A DNA stretch of 64,000 bases. It comes from Thalassovita gelatinovora. Lineage in GTDB: Bacteria; Pseudomonadota; Alphaproteobacteria; Rhodobacterales; Rhodobacteraceae. The position numbers and the translations under genes are program-made. The DNA lies in the NCBI RefSeq assembly GCF_001458355.1, contig NZ_CYSA01000027.1, positions 124,001-188,000 on the forward strand. The letters are read 5' to 3'. This document shows positions 1 to 9,230 of this stretch, piece by piece (positions within the stretch are counted from its first letter, which is position 1; every line of letters begins with the position of its first letter). Below the pieces are notes generated by a model. That model worked only from the letters and a program-made list of their open reading frames with translations. It was not told the origin of the DNA and searched no databases.

Positions 1-103
1 CACTTTGCCCCACTTAGGCGTTTGGTCGCGCAAACTACACCTTGCACAAGACAAGGGGAAGCGGATACATACGCGCCGACAGACACGAAACGGATGGGCT
101 CCC

Positions 104-628
104 ATGTTTGATACGATGACCCTTACGAAAGCTGGTGGCGCGCTGTGCGGAACGCTCTTGGTGTTCTTGCTCGGTAATTGGGCTGCAGAGACACTTTATT
201 CAATGGAAGGTGGTCACGGCGATCACGCTGAACAAGCCTATGTCATTGATACTGGCGCGGATGATGACCAGGGTGAAGAAGTCGTCGAAGAAGGTCCGAG
301 CTTTGAAGAAGTGCTGGCCGAAGCCGATGTCGCCAAAGGCGCCAAGGTGTTTTCGAAGTGTAAAGCCTGCCACAAGATCGAAGAAGGCGCCAACGCAACC
401 GGCCCGTCGCTCTACGGCGTTGTGGGCCGCACTGTCGGTTCGATAGACGGATTTGGATATTCGGGAAGCTTGGTCGCTGTTGCCGATGTCTGGTCCCCGG
501 ATCATCTGAACGATTTCCTGACCAATCCGAAAGGGTTCGCGCCAGGCACCAAGATGTCATTCGCTGGTCTGAAGAAGATCACCGACCGGGCCAATCTTGT
601 CGCTTATCTGGATAGCCTGGACGACTGA
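104..628 (+). CDS. Membrane-anchored cytochrome c (c552/CycM type)
   Basis: A class I c-type cytochrome of 174 aa that probably carries electrons between the bc1 complex and terminal oxidases on the periplasmic face of the membrane. Residues 10-27 form an uncleaved-looking membrane anchor. An acidic linker (about 45-75) follows, then one heme-binding motif CKACH at residues 86-90 with a likely distal Met ligand at 151 in PGTKMSF. This anchor, acidic spacer and globular domain layout matches the membrane cytochrome c of Paracoccus and relatives. The frame is open upstream to a TTG at 5, but the ATG at 104 places the anchor at the N terminus as the family expects. A strong terminator follows, so it looks monocistronic. 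The heme and anchor calls are firm; the electron partners are inferred. Confidence 0.88.
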   Translation: MFDTMTLTKAGGALCGTLLVFLLGNWAAETLYSMEGGHGDHAEQAYVIDTGADDDQGEEVVEEGPSFEEVLAEADVAKGAKVFSKCKACHKIEEGANATGPSLYGVVGRTVGSIDGFGYSGSLVAVADVWSPDHLNDFLTNPKGFAPGTKMSFAGLKKITDRANLVAYLDSLDD

Positions 629-657
629 GCGAACGCGTTTCGGGACGAATTTCAAAG

Positions 658-686
658 CCGCTGTCCACATCGGACGGCGGTTTTTT
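658..686 (+). terminator. Rho-independent terminator after the cytochrome c gene
   Basis: A 9-bp stem (CCGCTGTCC / GGACGGCGG, one G-U pair) with loop ACATC is followed directly by six T residues. It sits 30 bases after the cytochrome stop codon. Confidence 0.85.
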
Positions 687-795
687 GTTGGTACATGGGG
701 ATAATCACGTTTTGATCAGGTAATCTTGTCTTGAACCTGCAATATGTCTCTATAGCTTGACCCAAAAAGCAGAAGTCCATGCAGGAGAACCCGAG

Positions 796-2709
796 ATGAT
801 CCCTGACCACCGGGAAAACACGAATCAATCCACCACTAAAGCCATTGCCACGCCGGCCTTATGGCGCGTGTTGACGATGATGATGGTGCTGGGTTTGACA
901 TTGCTGGCACTGCCACTGCGGGCGGAAGAAAAGATCATCCACAGCCACGGGATTTCTGCCTTCGGGGATCTGAAATACGAAGCAGATTTCGCGCATTTCG
1001 ATTACGTCAATCCTGACGCGCCCAAGGGCGGGGAATTTTCGACCTGGACGTCGGGTACGTTCGACAGCCTGTCGCCCTATATCCTGAAGGGGAATGCGGC
1101 GGCGATGTCATCGGTGTTCTTTGACAGTCTGCTGACCGGAAATCTGGATGAACCTGACGCCGCCTATGGATTGGTGGCGGAAAGCCTGGACTATCCCGAA
1201 AGCCGAGAATGGGTGGTGTTCCACTTGCGACCCGAAGCGGTATTTTCGGACGGTTCCCGGATCACCGCGCAGGATGTGATGTTTTCCTTCAACGTGCTGC
1301 GCGACAAGGGGGTACCGGTCTACAAGGTTTTGCTCAAGGATGTTCAGAGTGTCGAGGCGCTGGATTCAGCCACGGTGAAATTCACCTTCGATCCCGATGG
1401 ACCATTGCGTGAAATGATCATGACAGTGGGCGGTTTGCCGATCTTTTCTGCAGCCTATTACGCGGATCGTGATTTTTCGGAATCGTCGCTGGAACCGCCT
1501 TTGGGATCGGGGCCTTATGAATTGTTGTCGGTCGATCCGGGTCGGTCGGTCAAGTACAAGCGGCGCGACGATTATTGGGCTAAGGATCTGAACGTGAATG
1601 TGGGTCAGAACAATTTCGATGTTCTGACGGTGGAATATTACGCCGATTACACCTCGGCCTTTGAGGCGTTCAAGGGAGGGGCCTATAGTTACCGCGAAGA
1701 ATTCCTGTCGCTGCTCTGGGCCACCGGCTATGATTTTCCGGCTATCGACAAAGGTTGGGTCAAGGTGGAAACCCTGCCCGACGGTCGCCCGGCGGGGACG
1801 CAAGGGTGGTGGTTTAACCTCCGCCGCCCGATTTTTGCCGACCCGAAGGTGCGGCAGGCGATTTCGATGGCGTTCAATTTCGAATGGTCGAACGAAAGCC
1901 TGTTTTACGGGTTGTACGAACGCACTGACAGTTTCTGGGAAAATTCCGATCTGCAAGCAGACGGGCTGCCTTCAGAGGCGGAATTGGCGCTGTTGGAACC
2001 GCTGCGTGCTTTCGTGCCGCAATCCGTGTTTACGGAACCGGCTTTTGTGCCCGAAGTGTCGAACCCGGCCAAGGTGGCGGACCGCAAGATGCTGCGCCAA
2101 GCCGGCAAGTTGCTGGAAGAGGCGGGGTGGACCGTCGGTGATGACGGTATCCGGGTCAACGCCAAGGGTGAAAAGCTGACCATCGAGATGCTGAATGACA
2201 GCCCCTCCTTCGAACGCATCTTCAACCCTTACGTTGAGAACCTGAAACGGCTGGGGGTCGAAGCGATCTATAACCGGGTTGATAATGCGCAATTGCAGGA
2301 ACGCGAAAAGAAGTTTGAATTCGATATCACCGTGCGGCGCTATTCGATGTCACAAACACCGGGGATCGAATTGCGCGGCATTTTCGGATCCGACGCGGCG
2401 GATGCGGAAGGGTCCAGCAATATTGCGGGGGTCAAGAACGAGGCAGTGGATGCGTTGATCACGGCAATCGAAAACGCCAAGTCGCGCGAAGACCTGACCA
2501 CGGCGGTCAAGGCGTTGGACCGGGTTTTGCGGGCGATGCATATCTGGGTGCCGCAATGGTTCAAGGCGTCGCATAACATCGCCTATTTCGACATGTATGA
2601 CCGACCCTATGGCGATACCCCGCCGAAAACGTCGCTGGGGGAAATGGGGCTGTGGTGGTTCAACCCGGACAAATATCAGGCGTTGAAAGACGCCGGGGCA
2701 ATCCGGTAA
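796..2709 (+). CDS. yejA: Peptide ABC transporter substrate-binding protein (YejA-like)
   Basis: Periplasmic solute-binding protein of family 5 (637 aa), the capture subunit of an oligopeptide importer. The start is the ATG at 796, eight bases after an AGGAG; an upstream in-frame TTG at 757 lacks a ribosome site. A signal peptide runs to about residue 43, with a hydrophobic core at 25-40 ending in LRA. The mature protein has the long two-lobed fold typical of YejA, which is larger than most DppA/OppA proteins. It is the first gene of a five-gene operon with two permeases and a double ATPase. YejABEF in enterobacteria imports small peptides, including antimicrobial ones; the substrate here is not shown by the sequence. 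Confidence 0.9.
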   Translation: MIPDHRENTNQSTTKAIATPALWRVLTMMMVLGLTLLALPLRAEEKIIHSHGISAFGDLKYEADFAHFDYVNPDAPKGGEFSTWTSGTFDSLSPYILKGNAAAMSSVFFDSLLTGNLDEPDAAYGLVAESLDYPESREWVVFHLRPEAVFSDGSRITAQDVMFSFNVLRDKGVPVYKVLLKDVQSVEALDSATVKFTFDPDGPLREMIMTVGGLPIFSAAYYADRDFSESSLEPPLGSGPYELLSVDPGRSVKYKRRDDYWAKDLNVNVGQNNFDVLTVEYYADYTSAFEAFKGGAYSYREEFLSLLWATGYDFPAIDKGWVKVETLPDGRPAGTQGWWFNLRRPIFADPKVRQAISMAFNFEWSNESLFYGLYERTDSFWENSDLQADGLPSEAELALLEPLRAFVPQSVFTEPAFVPEVSNPAKVADRKMLRQAGKLLEEAGWTVGDDGIRVNAKGEKLTIEMLNDSPSFERIFNPYVENLKRLGVEAIYNRVDNAQLQEREKKFEFDITVRRYSMSQTPGIELRGIFGSDAADAEGSSNIAGVKNEAVDALITAIENAKSREDLTTAVKALDRVLRAMHIWVPQWFKASHNIAYFDMYDRPYGDTPPKTSLGEMGLWWFNPDKYQALKDAGAIR

Positions 2710-2718
2710 GGCAGCAAC

Positions 2719-3807
2719 ATGGGAGCCTATATTCTTCGCCGCCTTTTGCTGGTGATTCCGACGCTGATCGGGATCATGGTGATCAATTTCGCGCTGGTGC
2801 AATTTGTGCCGGGTGGACCAATCGAACAGATCATCGCCCAGGTTCAGGGCCAAGGTGACGTGTTCGAAGGCATCGCCGGGGGCGGTGATGCGGGCGGCGG
2901 CAGCGCCGCTGTCACCTCGGAAAGCGAATATGCCGGGGCGCGTGGCTTGCCGCCGGAATTCATTGCCCAACTGGAAAAGGAATTCGGGTTCGACAAGCCG
3001 CCATTGCAGCGGTTTTTCAACATGCTGTGGAACTATATGCGGCTTGATTTCGGCCAAAGCTATTTCCGGTCGATCAGCGTGATCGATCTGGTGCTGGAAA
3101 AGATGCCGGTGTCGATCACTTTGGGTCTGTGGTCGACCGTGATCGCCTATGCCATTTCGATCCCGCTGGGCATCCGCAAGGCGGTGCAGGATGGGGGCCG
3201 GTTCGATACCTGGACCAGCGCGGTGATCATCGTGGCCTATGCCATCCCTGGTTTCCTGTTCGCGATTTTGCTTCTGGTGCTGTTCGCGGGCGGCAGTTAC
3301 TGGCAGATTTTCCCGCTCAGGGGGCTGACATCGGACAATTGGGCGGAGCTGTCGTTGGTCGGCAAGGTGGTCGATTATTTCTGGCATATCGCGCTGCCGG
3401 TGCTGGCATCGACCATTGCGGCCTTTGCCACGCTGACGCTGCTGACCAAGAACAGTTTTCTGGATGAGATCAAGAAACATTACGTGATGACCGCGCGGGC
3501 CAAGGGATTGTCGGAAAACCGGGTTCTGTATGGCCATGTGTTCCGCAACGCGATGCTGATCGTGATCGCGGGATTCCCGGCGGTGTTCATAGGGGTGTTT
3601 TTTGGCGGGTCGCTGATCATCGAAACGATTTTCAGCCTCGACGGGCTGGGCCGGTTGGGGTTCGAAGCGGCGGTGGCGCGTGATTATCCGGTGATTTTCG
3701 GCACCCTGTTCATTTTCGGTATCATCGGGCTGGTGGTCGGCATCCTGTCGGACCTGATGTATGTCTTTGTCGATCCGCGGATTGATTTCGAGAAGAGGGA
3801 AGGCTGA
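2719..3807 (+). CDS. yejB: Peptide ABC transporter permease (YejB-like)
   Basis: Inner-membrane permease of the DppB/OppB family (362 aa). A first membrane helix lies near residues 9-29. A large periplasmic loop follows, which includes a Gly/Asp-rich insert around residues 50-75, as in YejB. The binding-protein-dependent transport domain with about five more helices fills the C-terminal half, including an EAA-type loop around residues 255-275 ([20 protein letters not shown]) that docks on the ATPase. It starts nine bases after yejA, and its TGA overlaps the ATG of the next permease, indicating translational coupling. Confidence 0.92.
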   Translation: MGAYILRRLLLVIPTLIGIMVINFALVQFVPGGPIEQIIAQVQGQGDVFEGIAGGGDAGGGSAAVTSESEYAGARGLPPEFIAQLEKEFGFDKPPLQRFFNMLWNYMRLDFGQSYFRSISVIDLVLEKMPVSITLGLWSTVIAYAISIPLGIRKAVQDGGRFDTWTSAVIIVAYAIPGFLFAILLLVLFAGGSYWQIFPLRGLTSDNWAELSLVGKVVDYFWHIALPVLASTIAAFATLTLLTKNSFLDEIKKHYVMTARAKGLSENRVLYGHVFRNAMLIVIAGFPAVFIGVFFGGSLIIETIFSLDGLGRLGFEAAVARDYPVIFGTLFIFGIIGLVVGILSDLMYVFVDPRIDFEKREG

Positions 3808-4919
3808 TGGCATTGTCCCCGCTCAACCAGCGCCGTTGGAACAATTTCAAACGCAATCGCCGCGCCTTCTGGTCGCTGATCCTGTTCGCAATCCTGTTCG
3901 GCCTGTCGCTTTGCGCCGAATTCATCGCCAATGACAAACCTATTCTGGTGAAATATCGCGGTGAGTTCTATGCGCCGATTGTCCGGTTCTATCCAGAAAC
4001 CGCCTTTGGCGGCGATTTCCAGACCGAAGCGCCCTATCGCGATCCTGAAGTGCAATGCCTGATCATGAGCGGCGGGCTGGAAGACTGCTGGGACGATCCC
4101 GAAGGGATGGTCGCGGCGATTTCCGACGGTAGATTTGACCAAGGCACCGATGGGTTTGAACGCGGCTGGGCGCTGTGGCCGCCGATCCCGTACAGTTATC
4201 GCACCACGGTGGATCGGCCGGGGGCGGCGCCGCTGCCGCCCAATGACATGAACTGGCTGGGAACCGACGACACCAAGCGCGATGTTCTGGCCCGGGTGAT
4301 ATATGGCTTCCGGTTGTCGATCCTGTTCACCCTGATCGTTACCACTCTGGCCAGCGTGGTCGGGATCACGGCAGGGGCATTGCAGGGCTATTTCGGCGGC
4401 TGGCTCGACCTGATTTTCCAGCGGGTGATCGAAATCTGGGGGGCGACGCCGTCGCTTTACGTGATCATCATCCTGTTCGCCATTCTGGGGCGTGGATTCT
4501 GGCTGCTGGTGTTTATCATCGTGCTGTTCGGCTGGACCGCTTTGGTGGGGGTTGTGCGGGCCGAATTCCTGCGGGCGCGGAACCTGGAATATGTGCGCGC
4601 GGCCAAGGCTTTGGGCGTGTCGAACCGGGTGATCATGTTCCGCCACATGCTGCCCAACGCAATGGTGGCGACGCTGACCATGCTACCCTTCATCGTCACC
4701 GGCACCATTTCGACGCTGGCGGGTCTGGATTTTCTTGGGTTCGGATTGCCGTCCTCGGCACCAAGCTTGGGTGAGTTGACCTTGCAGGCGAAACAGAACC
4801 TGCAGGCGCCGTGGCTGGCTTTCACCGCATTCACCGTGTTCGCGGTGATGCTGTCGCTTCTGGTGTTCATTTTCGAAGGCGTGCGCGACGCGTTTGATCC
4901 GAGGAAGACGTTTCAATGA
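3807..4919 (+). CDS. yejE: Peptide ABC transporter permease (YejE-like)
   Basis: Second permease subunit (370 aa), DppC/OppC family, pairing with YejB to form the transmembrane channel. An N-terminal helix at about residues 21-40 is followed by a long periplasmic insertion (about 45-150) that is typical of YejE and absent from ordinary DppC. The C-terminal transport domain has the EAA loop VRAAKALGVSNRVIMFRHML. The start overlaps the yejB stop (TGATG), and the stop overlaps the ATG of the small downstream gene (ATGA), so the four reading frames are linked without gaps. Confidence 0.92.
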   Translation: MALSPLNQRRWNNFKRNRRAFWSLILFAILFGLSLCAEFIANDKPILVKYRGEFYAPIVRFYPETAFGGDFQTEAPYRDPEVQCLIMSGGLEDCWDDPEGMVAAISDGRFDQGTDGFERGWALWPPIPYSYRTTVDRPGAAPLPPNDMNWLGTDDTKRDVLARVIYGFRLSILFTLIVTTLASVVGITAGALQGYFGGWLDLIFQRVIEIWGATPSLYVIIILFAILGRGFWLLVFIIVLFGWTALVGVVRAEFLRARNLEYVRAAKALGVSNRVIMFRHMLPNAMVATLTMLPFIVTGTISTLAGLDFLGFGLPSSAPSLGELTLQAKQNLQAPWLAFTAFTVFAVMLSLLVFIFEGVRDAFDPRKTFQ

Positions 4920-5224
4920 CCGCGCCCGTCTGTATCTCAAAATGGCAATGCACCCTGAACGGGCTTAGCGGAACGGCGGTCGCCGTGTCGGTCATTGTGC
5001 TGGGCTGGATCGGGTTCGGGATTCTGGGCGCCGATCTGTCCGCGCGTCGTTTTGGCACTTTGCTGTGGCTTTGGGCGGTGCCCTTCGGACCGGTGGCGTT
5101 GTCGGTGCTCTATGCCGGCCTGATGCGGTGGCAGGCCCGGCCCCTGAACTGGTTCGGGTTGTCCTTCACCATCGGTGGCGCGATCTGGGGTGTGATCATG
5201 CTGAATGCGATGAGGTCTCTATGA
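4916..5224 (+). CDS. Small three-helix membrane protein inside the yej operon
   Basis: A 102-aa protein I do not recognise. It has three hydrophobic segments (about residues 18-38, 47-69 and 79-97) with short polar loops and no signal peptide, so it is probably an inner-membrane protein. Its start overlaps the yejE stop by ATGA, and its own stop overlaps the yejF ATG by ATGA. Coupling on both sides argues strongly that it is translated and co-expressed with the transporter. It may be an accessory or stabilising subunit, but that is inference from position only. A longer overlapping frame that begins at 5065 is only the upstream extension of yejF. Confidence 0.75.
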   Translation: MTAPVCISKWQCTLNGLSGTAVAVSVIVLGWIGFGILGADLSARRFGTLLWLWAVPFGPVALSVLYAGLMRWQARPLNWFGLSFTIGGAIWGVIMLNAMRSL

Positions 5225-6810
5225 GTATTCTTGAGGTCAAGGACCTGACCGTCGCTTTCCGGCAGGACGGCAAGACCAACATGGCGGTCAAGGGCGTGTC
5301 GTTCAGCGTGGACCGGGGTGAAACGGTGGCCCTAGTGGGGGAAAGTGGGTCCGGAAAATCGGTGACCGCTTTGTCCACTGTGTCCTTGTTGGGCGATGTG
5401 GCGCAGGTCGGTGGCTCTGTCAGCTATGACGGTCAGGAAATGATCGATGCGCCGGACCGGTTGCTGCGCAAGGTACGGGGCAATGATATCAGCTTCATCT
5501 TTCAGGAACCGATGACGTCGCTAAACCCGTTGCATACGATCGAGCGGCAGCTGACCGAATCTTTGGCCCTGCATCAATCTGTGGTGGGCCATGAAGCCCG
5601 GACACGCGTGCTGGAACTGTTGCAGAAGGTCGGTATCCGTGACGCCGAAAGCCGACTGGGTGCCTATCCGCACCAATTGTCGGGCGGGCAGCGGCAGCGA
5701 GTGATGATCGCCATGGCGTTGTCCAACAAGCCTGACATCCTGATCGCGGATGAACCAACGACGGCGCTGGACGTGACCATTCAGGCGCAGATTTTGGAAT
5801 TGCTGGCCGAATTGAAGCGGTCCGAAGATATGGGGCTGTTGTTCATCACCCACGACCTGAGCATCGTGCGGCGGATCGCTGACCGGGTCTGCGTGATGAA
5901 GGATGGTGAAATCGTCGAAACAGGGCCGACTGCGGCGATTTTCGAAAATCCACAGCATCCCTATACCCAGAAGCTGCTGTCGGCACAGCCATCGGGGCAG
6001 CCTATCGCGGTGCCGGCAGGGGCCAAGGAATTGGTCAAGACCGACAGTTTGCGGGTCTGGTTCCCGATCCAGCAGGGTTTTTTCAAGAAGGTCGTCGGCC
6101 ATGTGAAGGCGGTCAATGACGCCACGATCAGCGTGCGCGAGGGCGAAACGCTGGGCATCGTTGGCGAAAGCGGGTCGGGCAAGACCACGCTGGCGCTGGC
6201 GATCATGCGCTTGATCGGGTCCGAGGGCGGTATCACCTTCGACGGAAGCGACGTGCGGGGGTGGTCCACCAAACGATTGCGGGCGCTGCGCAAGGAAATG
6301 CAGATCGTGTTTCAAGACCCGTTCGGCAGCCTGTCACCACGGATGACCTGCGAACAGATCATCGCCGAGGGGCTGAGCGTGCATGGCGTCGAACCTGGGC
6401 GCAACCGGCGCGACATGGTGGCCGAGGTGATGCAGGAGGTCGGGTTGGACCCCGCCATGATGCACCGCTACCCGCATGAATTTTCCGGCGGGCAGCGGCA
6501 GCGCATCGCCATCGCCCGCGCGATGATCCTGCGGCCGCGTCTGGTGGTTCTGGACGAACCGACCAGTGCTTTGGACATGACGGTGCAGGTGCAGATCGTC
6601 GATCTGTTGCGGCATCTGCAGGACAAATACGGATTGGCCTATCTGTTCATCAGCCACGATCTGAACGTGGTGCGCGCGATGAGCCACAAGATGATCGTGA
6701 TGAAACAGGGCGATGTGGTCGAAGCGGGATCGGCGCAAGACCTATTTGACAATCCGCAGACCGACTATGCCCGAAGCTTGCTGGCTGCGACGCTGGAACC
6801 CAGCGGCTAA
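5221..6810 (+). CDS. yejF: Peptide ABC transporter double ATP-binding protein (YejF-like)
   Basis: A 529-aa fused ATPase with two ABC domains that powers the Yej peptide importer from the cytoplasm. The first domain has Walker A GESGSGKS near residues 40-47, an LSGGQRQR signature near 153-160 and a DEPTTALD Walker B. The second has GESGSGKT near 315-322, FSGGQRQR near 421 and DEPTSALD. Each domain ends in the oligopeptide-transporter C-terminal extension. The ATG at 5221 overlaps the previous stop; the frame is open further upstream, but only this start fits the family. The last codons overlap the stop of the convergent phosphatase gene by four bases, so the operon ends here. Confidence 0.93.
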   Translation: MSILEVKDLTVAFRQDGKTNMAVKGVSFSVDRGETVALVGESGSGKSVTALSTVSLLGDVAQVGGSVSYDGQEMIDAPDRLLRKVRGNDISFIFQEPMTSLNPLHTIERQLTESLALHQSVVGHEARTRVLELLQKVGIRDAESRLGAYPHQLSGGQRQRVMIAMALSNKPDILIADEPTTALDVTIQAQILELLAELKRSEDMGLLFITHDLSIVRRIADRVCVMKDGEIVETGPTAAIFENPQHPYTQKLLSAQPSGQPIAVPAGAKELVKTDSLRVWFPIQQGFFKKVVGHVKAVNDATISVREGETLGIVGESGSGKTTLALAIMRLIGSEGGITFDGSDVRGWSTKRLRALRKEMQIVFQDPFGSLSPRMTCEQIIAEGLSVHGVEPGRNRRDMVAEVMQEVGLDPAMMHRYPHEFSGGQRQRIAIARAMILRPRLVVLDEPTSALDMTVQVQIVDLLRHLQDKYGLAYLFISHDLNVVRAMSHKMIVMKQGDVVEAGSAQDLFDNPQTDYARSLLAATLEPSG

Positions 6811-7721
6811 ATGCCCGACAGTTCCACCACCACGGCGGCGTGATCGCTGGCATGGGGACGGTGATGGCCCACACCCGGCAGGTGGGGGCCTGCATTGCGA
6901 CGGGTTTCCAACCCCATGCCGCTGCGGATAATCCGGGGGATCGCATCGGGCCAGCGTCGCGCCAATGCCGGGCTGGCCAGCATGGCATCGGGATGACCGT
7001 AAAGGTGCTCAATCGGGTTATGCCAGGACCATCGGTCCGTGCGCGCGATACGGTCCAGCAGATCGACGGCAAAGCCATCGCGCAAGGGGGCAATCGCGGC
7101 CGCGCGGTTTTCGTTGCGGGCGGGTTCGTTCAGATCGCCAAGGATCATCCAAAGCGCCCGGGCATGGTCGGGGATTTCGCGGGTGATCAGTGTTCGCAGC
7201 GCCTGTGCTTCGGCGCGGCGAATGGCCCAGACCTGATCGCTGTCAGGGTAGGGCGCCTTGAAATGGCAGATGAACAGGGTCAGGGGACCAATTTCAACCA
7301 ACAGCACATCGCGGCGAAAAATCGGCAAATCGTCGGCAAGAGCATCGAAATGAAGGTTCAGACCCTGCGGGGTCAGGTCGGCATGGGACCGGATCAGCGC
7401 CGGTTCGATCCGCGACATCAGCCCGACATCCAAGCCGCGCCCGTCATTGCCCGGCAGGCAGGTGCGGAACGGATAGTCAGCCCCGAGCGGCGCAAGGTCA
7501 TGGGTGTTGAAATGATCCAGCGTCGGCTGATTGAAAACTTCCTGCAACGCCAGAATATCGGCATCGGTGTCACGGATGACCTGCGCAGTCAGGGCGCGGT
7601 CGGCGCGATCAAGCGCTTTGGCCTGTGCCCCGTGATCCTGTGGTACGTCGCCATCGCGTGCGCCATCCAGATGGGTGCCGCGCAGGCGCAGGTTTTGCAG
7701 GTTGAATGTGGCAATACGCAT
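6807..7721 (-). CDS. Endonuclease/exonuclease/phosphatase family protein
   Basis: A 304-aa metal-dependent phosphodiesterase-fold protein. Hallmarks are the N-terminal ATFNLQN (residues 4-10), the metal-binding LQEV at 59-62, the GDLNE motif (about 190-200) and a C-terminal SDHAAVVVE with the catalytic His. No signal peptide or membrane segment is obvious, so a cytoplasmic enzyme is likely. Substrates in this superfamily range from DNA to phosphoinositides and cannot be assigned here. It converges on yejF with a 4-bp overlap and lies 85 bp downstream of hemN on the same strand; there is no clear operon logic with either. Confidence 0.8.
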   Translation of the reverse strand: MRIATFNLQNLRLRGTHLDGARDGDVPQDHGAQAKALDRADRALTAQVIRDTDADILALQEVFNQPTLDHFNTHDLAPLGADYPFRTCLPGNDGRGLDVGLMSRIEPALIRSHADLTPQGLNLHFDALADDLPIFRRDVLLVEIGPLTLFICHFKAPYPDSDQVWAIRRAEAQALRTLITREIPDHARALWMILGDLNEPARNENRAAAIAPLRDGFAVDLLDRIARTDRWSWHNPIEHLYGHPDAMLASPALARRWPDAIPRIIRSGMGLETRRNAGPHLPGVGHHRPHASDHAAVVVELSGI

Positions 7722-7806
7722 GGACGTACCCTATCCGGTCAAAGACGCATTTTCCACGCCGGAACCCGCCGCGAAATCTGTGCCGGACTGCGTTTTCCCC
7801 CGCAGC

Positions 7807-9162
7807 TTAGATTGCCGAACTGTGCCCGGCCTTGGATAGATCATAGGCATCAAAGCTACGCGCGATGATCCGGGTCAGCGGGCGTGCTTTGGCGGGGATG
7901 GAAATATCCAGACCCTGACGGTTCAGAATGCCGGGGAAGGAGGTTTCAGCCTTGGTCACCATGTCTTCGAGCTGTGCGCGACTGACATCGTAGCAATCCA
8001 GCAGTTCTTCGCTATCAATGGCGAAATTGCACATCAGCATTTCTATGATCCGGCCGCGCAACTTGTCATCGGCGCTGAATACATGGCCGCGCGCGGTCGA
8101 GAACCGACCATCGCGTATCGCGGCTGTATGAGCCCCGGTAGAAGGGTGGTTTTGCGCATATCCCTGTGGGAAACGCGAAATCGACGATGCACCGACGCCG
8201 ATCAGAACCTGGGAGCGATCATCGGTATAGCCTTGGAAATTGCGCCGAAGCTTGCCCGCCTTCTGTGCCACCGCCAAGCTGTCTTCGCGGGTGGCGAAAT
8301 GGTCGATGCCGATTTCAACGTAATTGTCCCACAAAAACAGGCTGCGCGCGGTTTCGAACAGTTCCAGCCGTTCCTGCGGTGTGGGCAGGGCGTCAGAGGG
8401 GATCAACTGCTGGCGTTTCGCCATCCATGGCACATGGGCGTATCCATAAAGCGCCACCCGGTCAGGATTAAGCGACAGCAGTTTCTGTACGCTTTCAGTG
8501 ATCCGTTCGCGCGACTGATGCGGCAGGCCGAACAGGATATCGGCGTTGACGCTGTCAATTCCATGCGCGCGGATCGCTTCGATCGCGTCGCGGGTCACGT
8601 CATAGCCCTGGATCCGTCCGATGGTCTGCTGGATTTCGTCATCGAAATCCTGCACCCCGATCGACGCCCGATTCATCCCGGCTGCGGCCAGAACGGTCAG
8701 GCGGGCGTCGTCGATTTCGTTGGGATCGATTTCCACCGAAAATTCGGCCCCTTCGGCAAAGGGGGCTACATCGGCAATCGCCCCGGCCAGATCACGCATC
8801 ATCGACGGTGACAACAGGGTCGGAGTACCGCCGCCCCAATGTAGCCGCGACAATTTCACACCCCTTGGCAGTACGTTTTTCAACAGGGCCAGTTCGGCTT
8901 TGAGCGTTTCCAGATAGGCAATGACGGGGGAATCGCTTTGTGTGCCTTGCGTGCGACATGCACAAAACCAACACAGCCGGCGACAAAATGGAACATGGAC
9001 ATAAAGAGATATTTCCGAGTCAGGTTCTATCTCTTTGATCCATTGGGAAAATTTTTCAGCGTCCACATTTCCTGAAAAATGCGGGGCCGTGGGGTAACTG
9101 GTGTACCTTGGCACTTTCGCGTCAAACAGTCCCAGTTTTGCAAGTTGCGTTTTGGTTTCCAT
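7807..9162 (-). CDS. hemN: Oxygen-independent coproporphyrinogen III oxidase
   Basis: Radical SAM enzyme that converts coproporphyrinogen III to protoporphyrinogen IX when oxygen is low, feeding heme to the cbb3 oxidase encoded nearby. The cluster-binding motif CRRLCWFC lies near residues 60-67, followed by the extra Cys typical of HemN (CWFCAC). The protein is full length at about 451 aa and has the HemN C-terminal domain. Two in-frame ATGs exist (9168 and 9162). The second is preferred because GAGG lies eight bases before it and only two bases before the first. A perfect FNR box lies between this gene and the divergent fnrL. The aerobic counterpart hemF is at 25979. Confidence 0.93.
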   Translation of the reverse strand: METKTQLAKLGLFDAKVPRYTSYPTAPHFSGNVDAEKFSQWIKEIEPDSEISLYVHVPFCRRLCWFCACRTQGTQSDSPVIAYLETLKAELALLKNVLPRGVKLSRLHWGGGTPTLLSPSMMRDLAGAIADVAPFAEGAEFSVEIDPNEIDDARLTVLAAAGMNRASIGVQDFDDEIQQTIGRIQGYDVTRDAIEAIRAHGIDSVNADILFGLPHQSRERITESVQKLLSLNPDRVALYGYAHVPWMAKRQQLIPSDALPTPQERLELFETARSLFLWDNYVEIGIDHFATREDSLAVAQKAGKLRRNFQGYTDDRSQVLIGVGASSISRFPQGYAQNHPSTGAHTAAIRDGRFSTARGHVFSADDKLRGRIIEMLMCNFAIDSEELLDCYDVSRAQLEDMVTKAETSFPGILNRQGLDISIPAKARPLTRIIARSFDAYDLSKAGHSSAI

Positions 9163-9198
9163 GCGCATAGCCTCTAGTAGAAACGAAGTGGGTCCTCT

Positions 9199-9212
9199 TT
9201 GACCCAGATCAA
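9199..9212. promoter_or_regulatory. FNR box between hemN and fnrL
   Basis: TTGACCCAGATCAA matches the FNR consensus TTGAT-N4-ATCAA with a single T-to-C change. Its centre is about 43 bases from the hemN ATG and 25 bases from the fnrL ATG. The site probably mediates FnrL control of both genes; its closeness to fnrL suggests autorepression. Confidence 0.85.
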
Positions 9213-9230
9213 GCGCGCGAACGGTCCGAG

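Noticed and set aside
713-756. Sigma-70 promoter for the yej operon
   Set aside because: TTGATC, TTGTCT and TTGAAC can be paired with TATAGC only at poor spacing, so no promoter is called.
2350-3813. A 487-codon minus-strand frame opposite yejA and yejB
   Set aside because: Antisense to intact transporter genes, with low-complexity His, Gln and Arg content.
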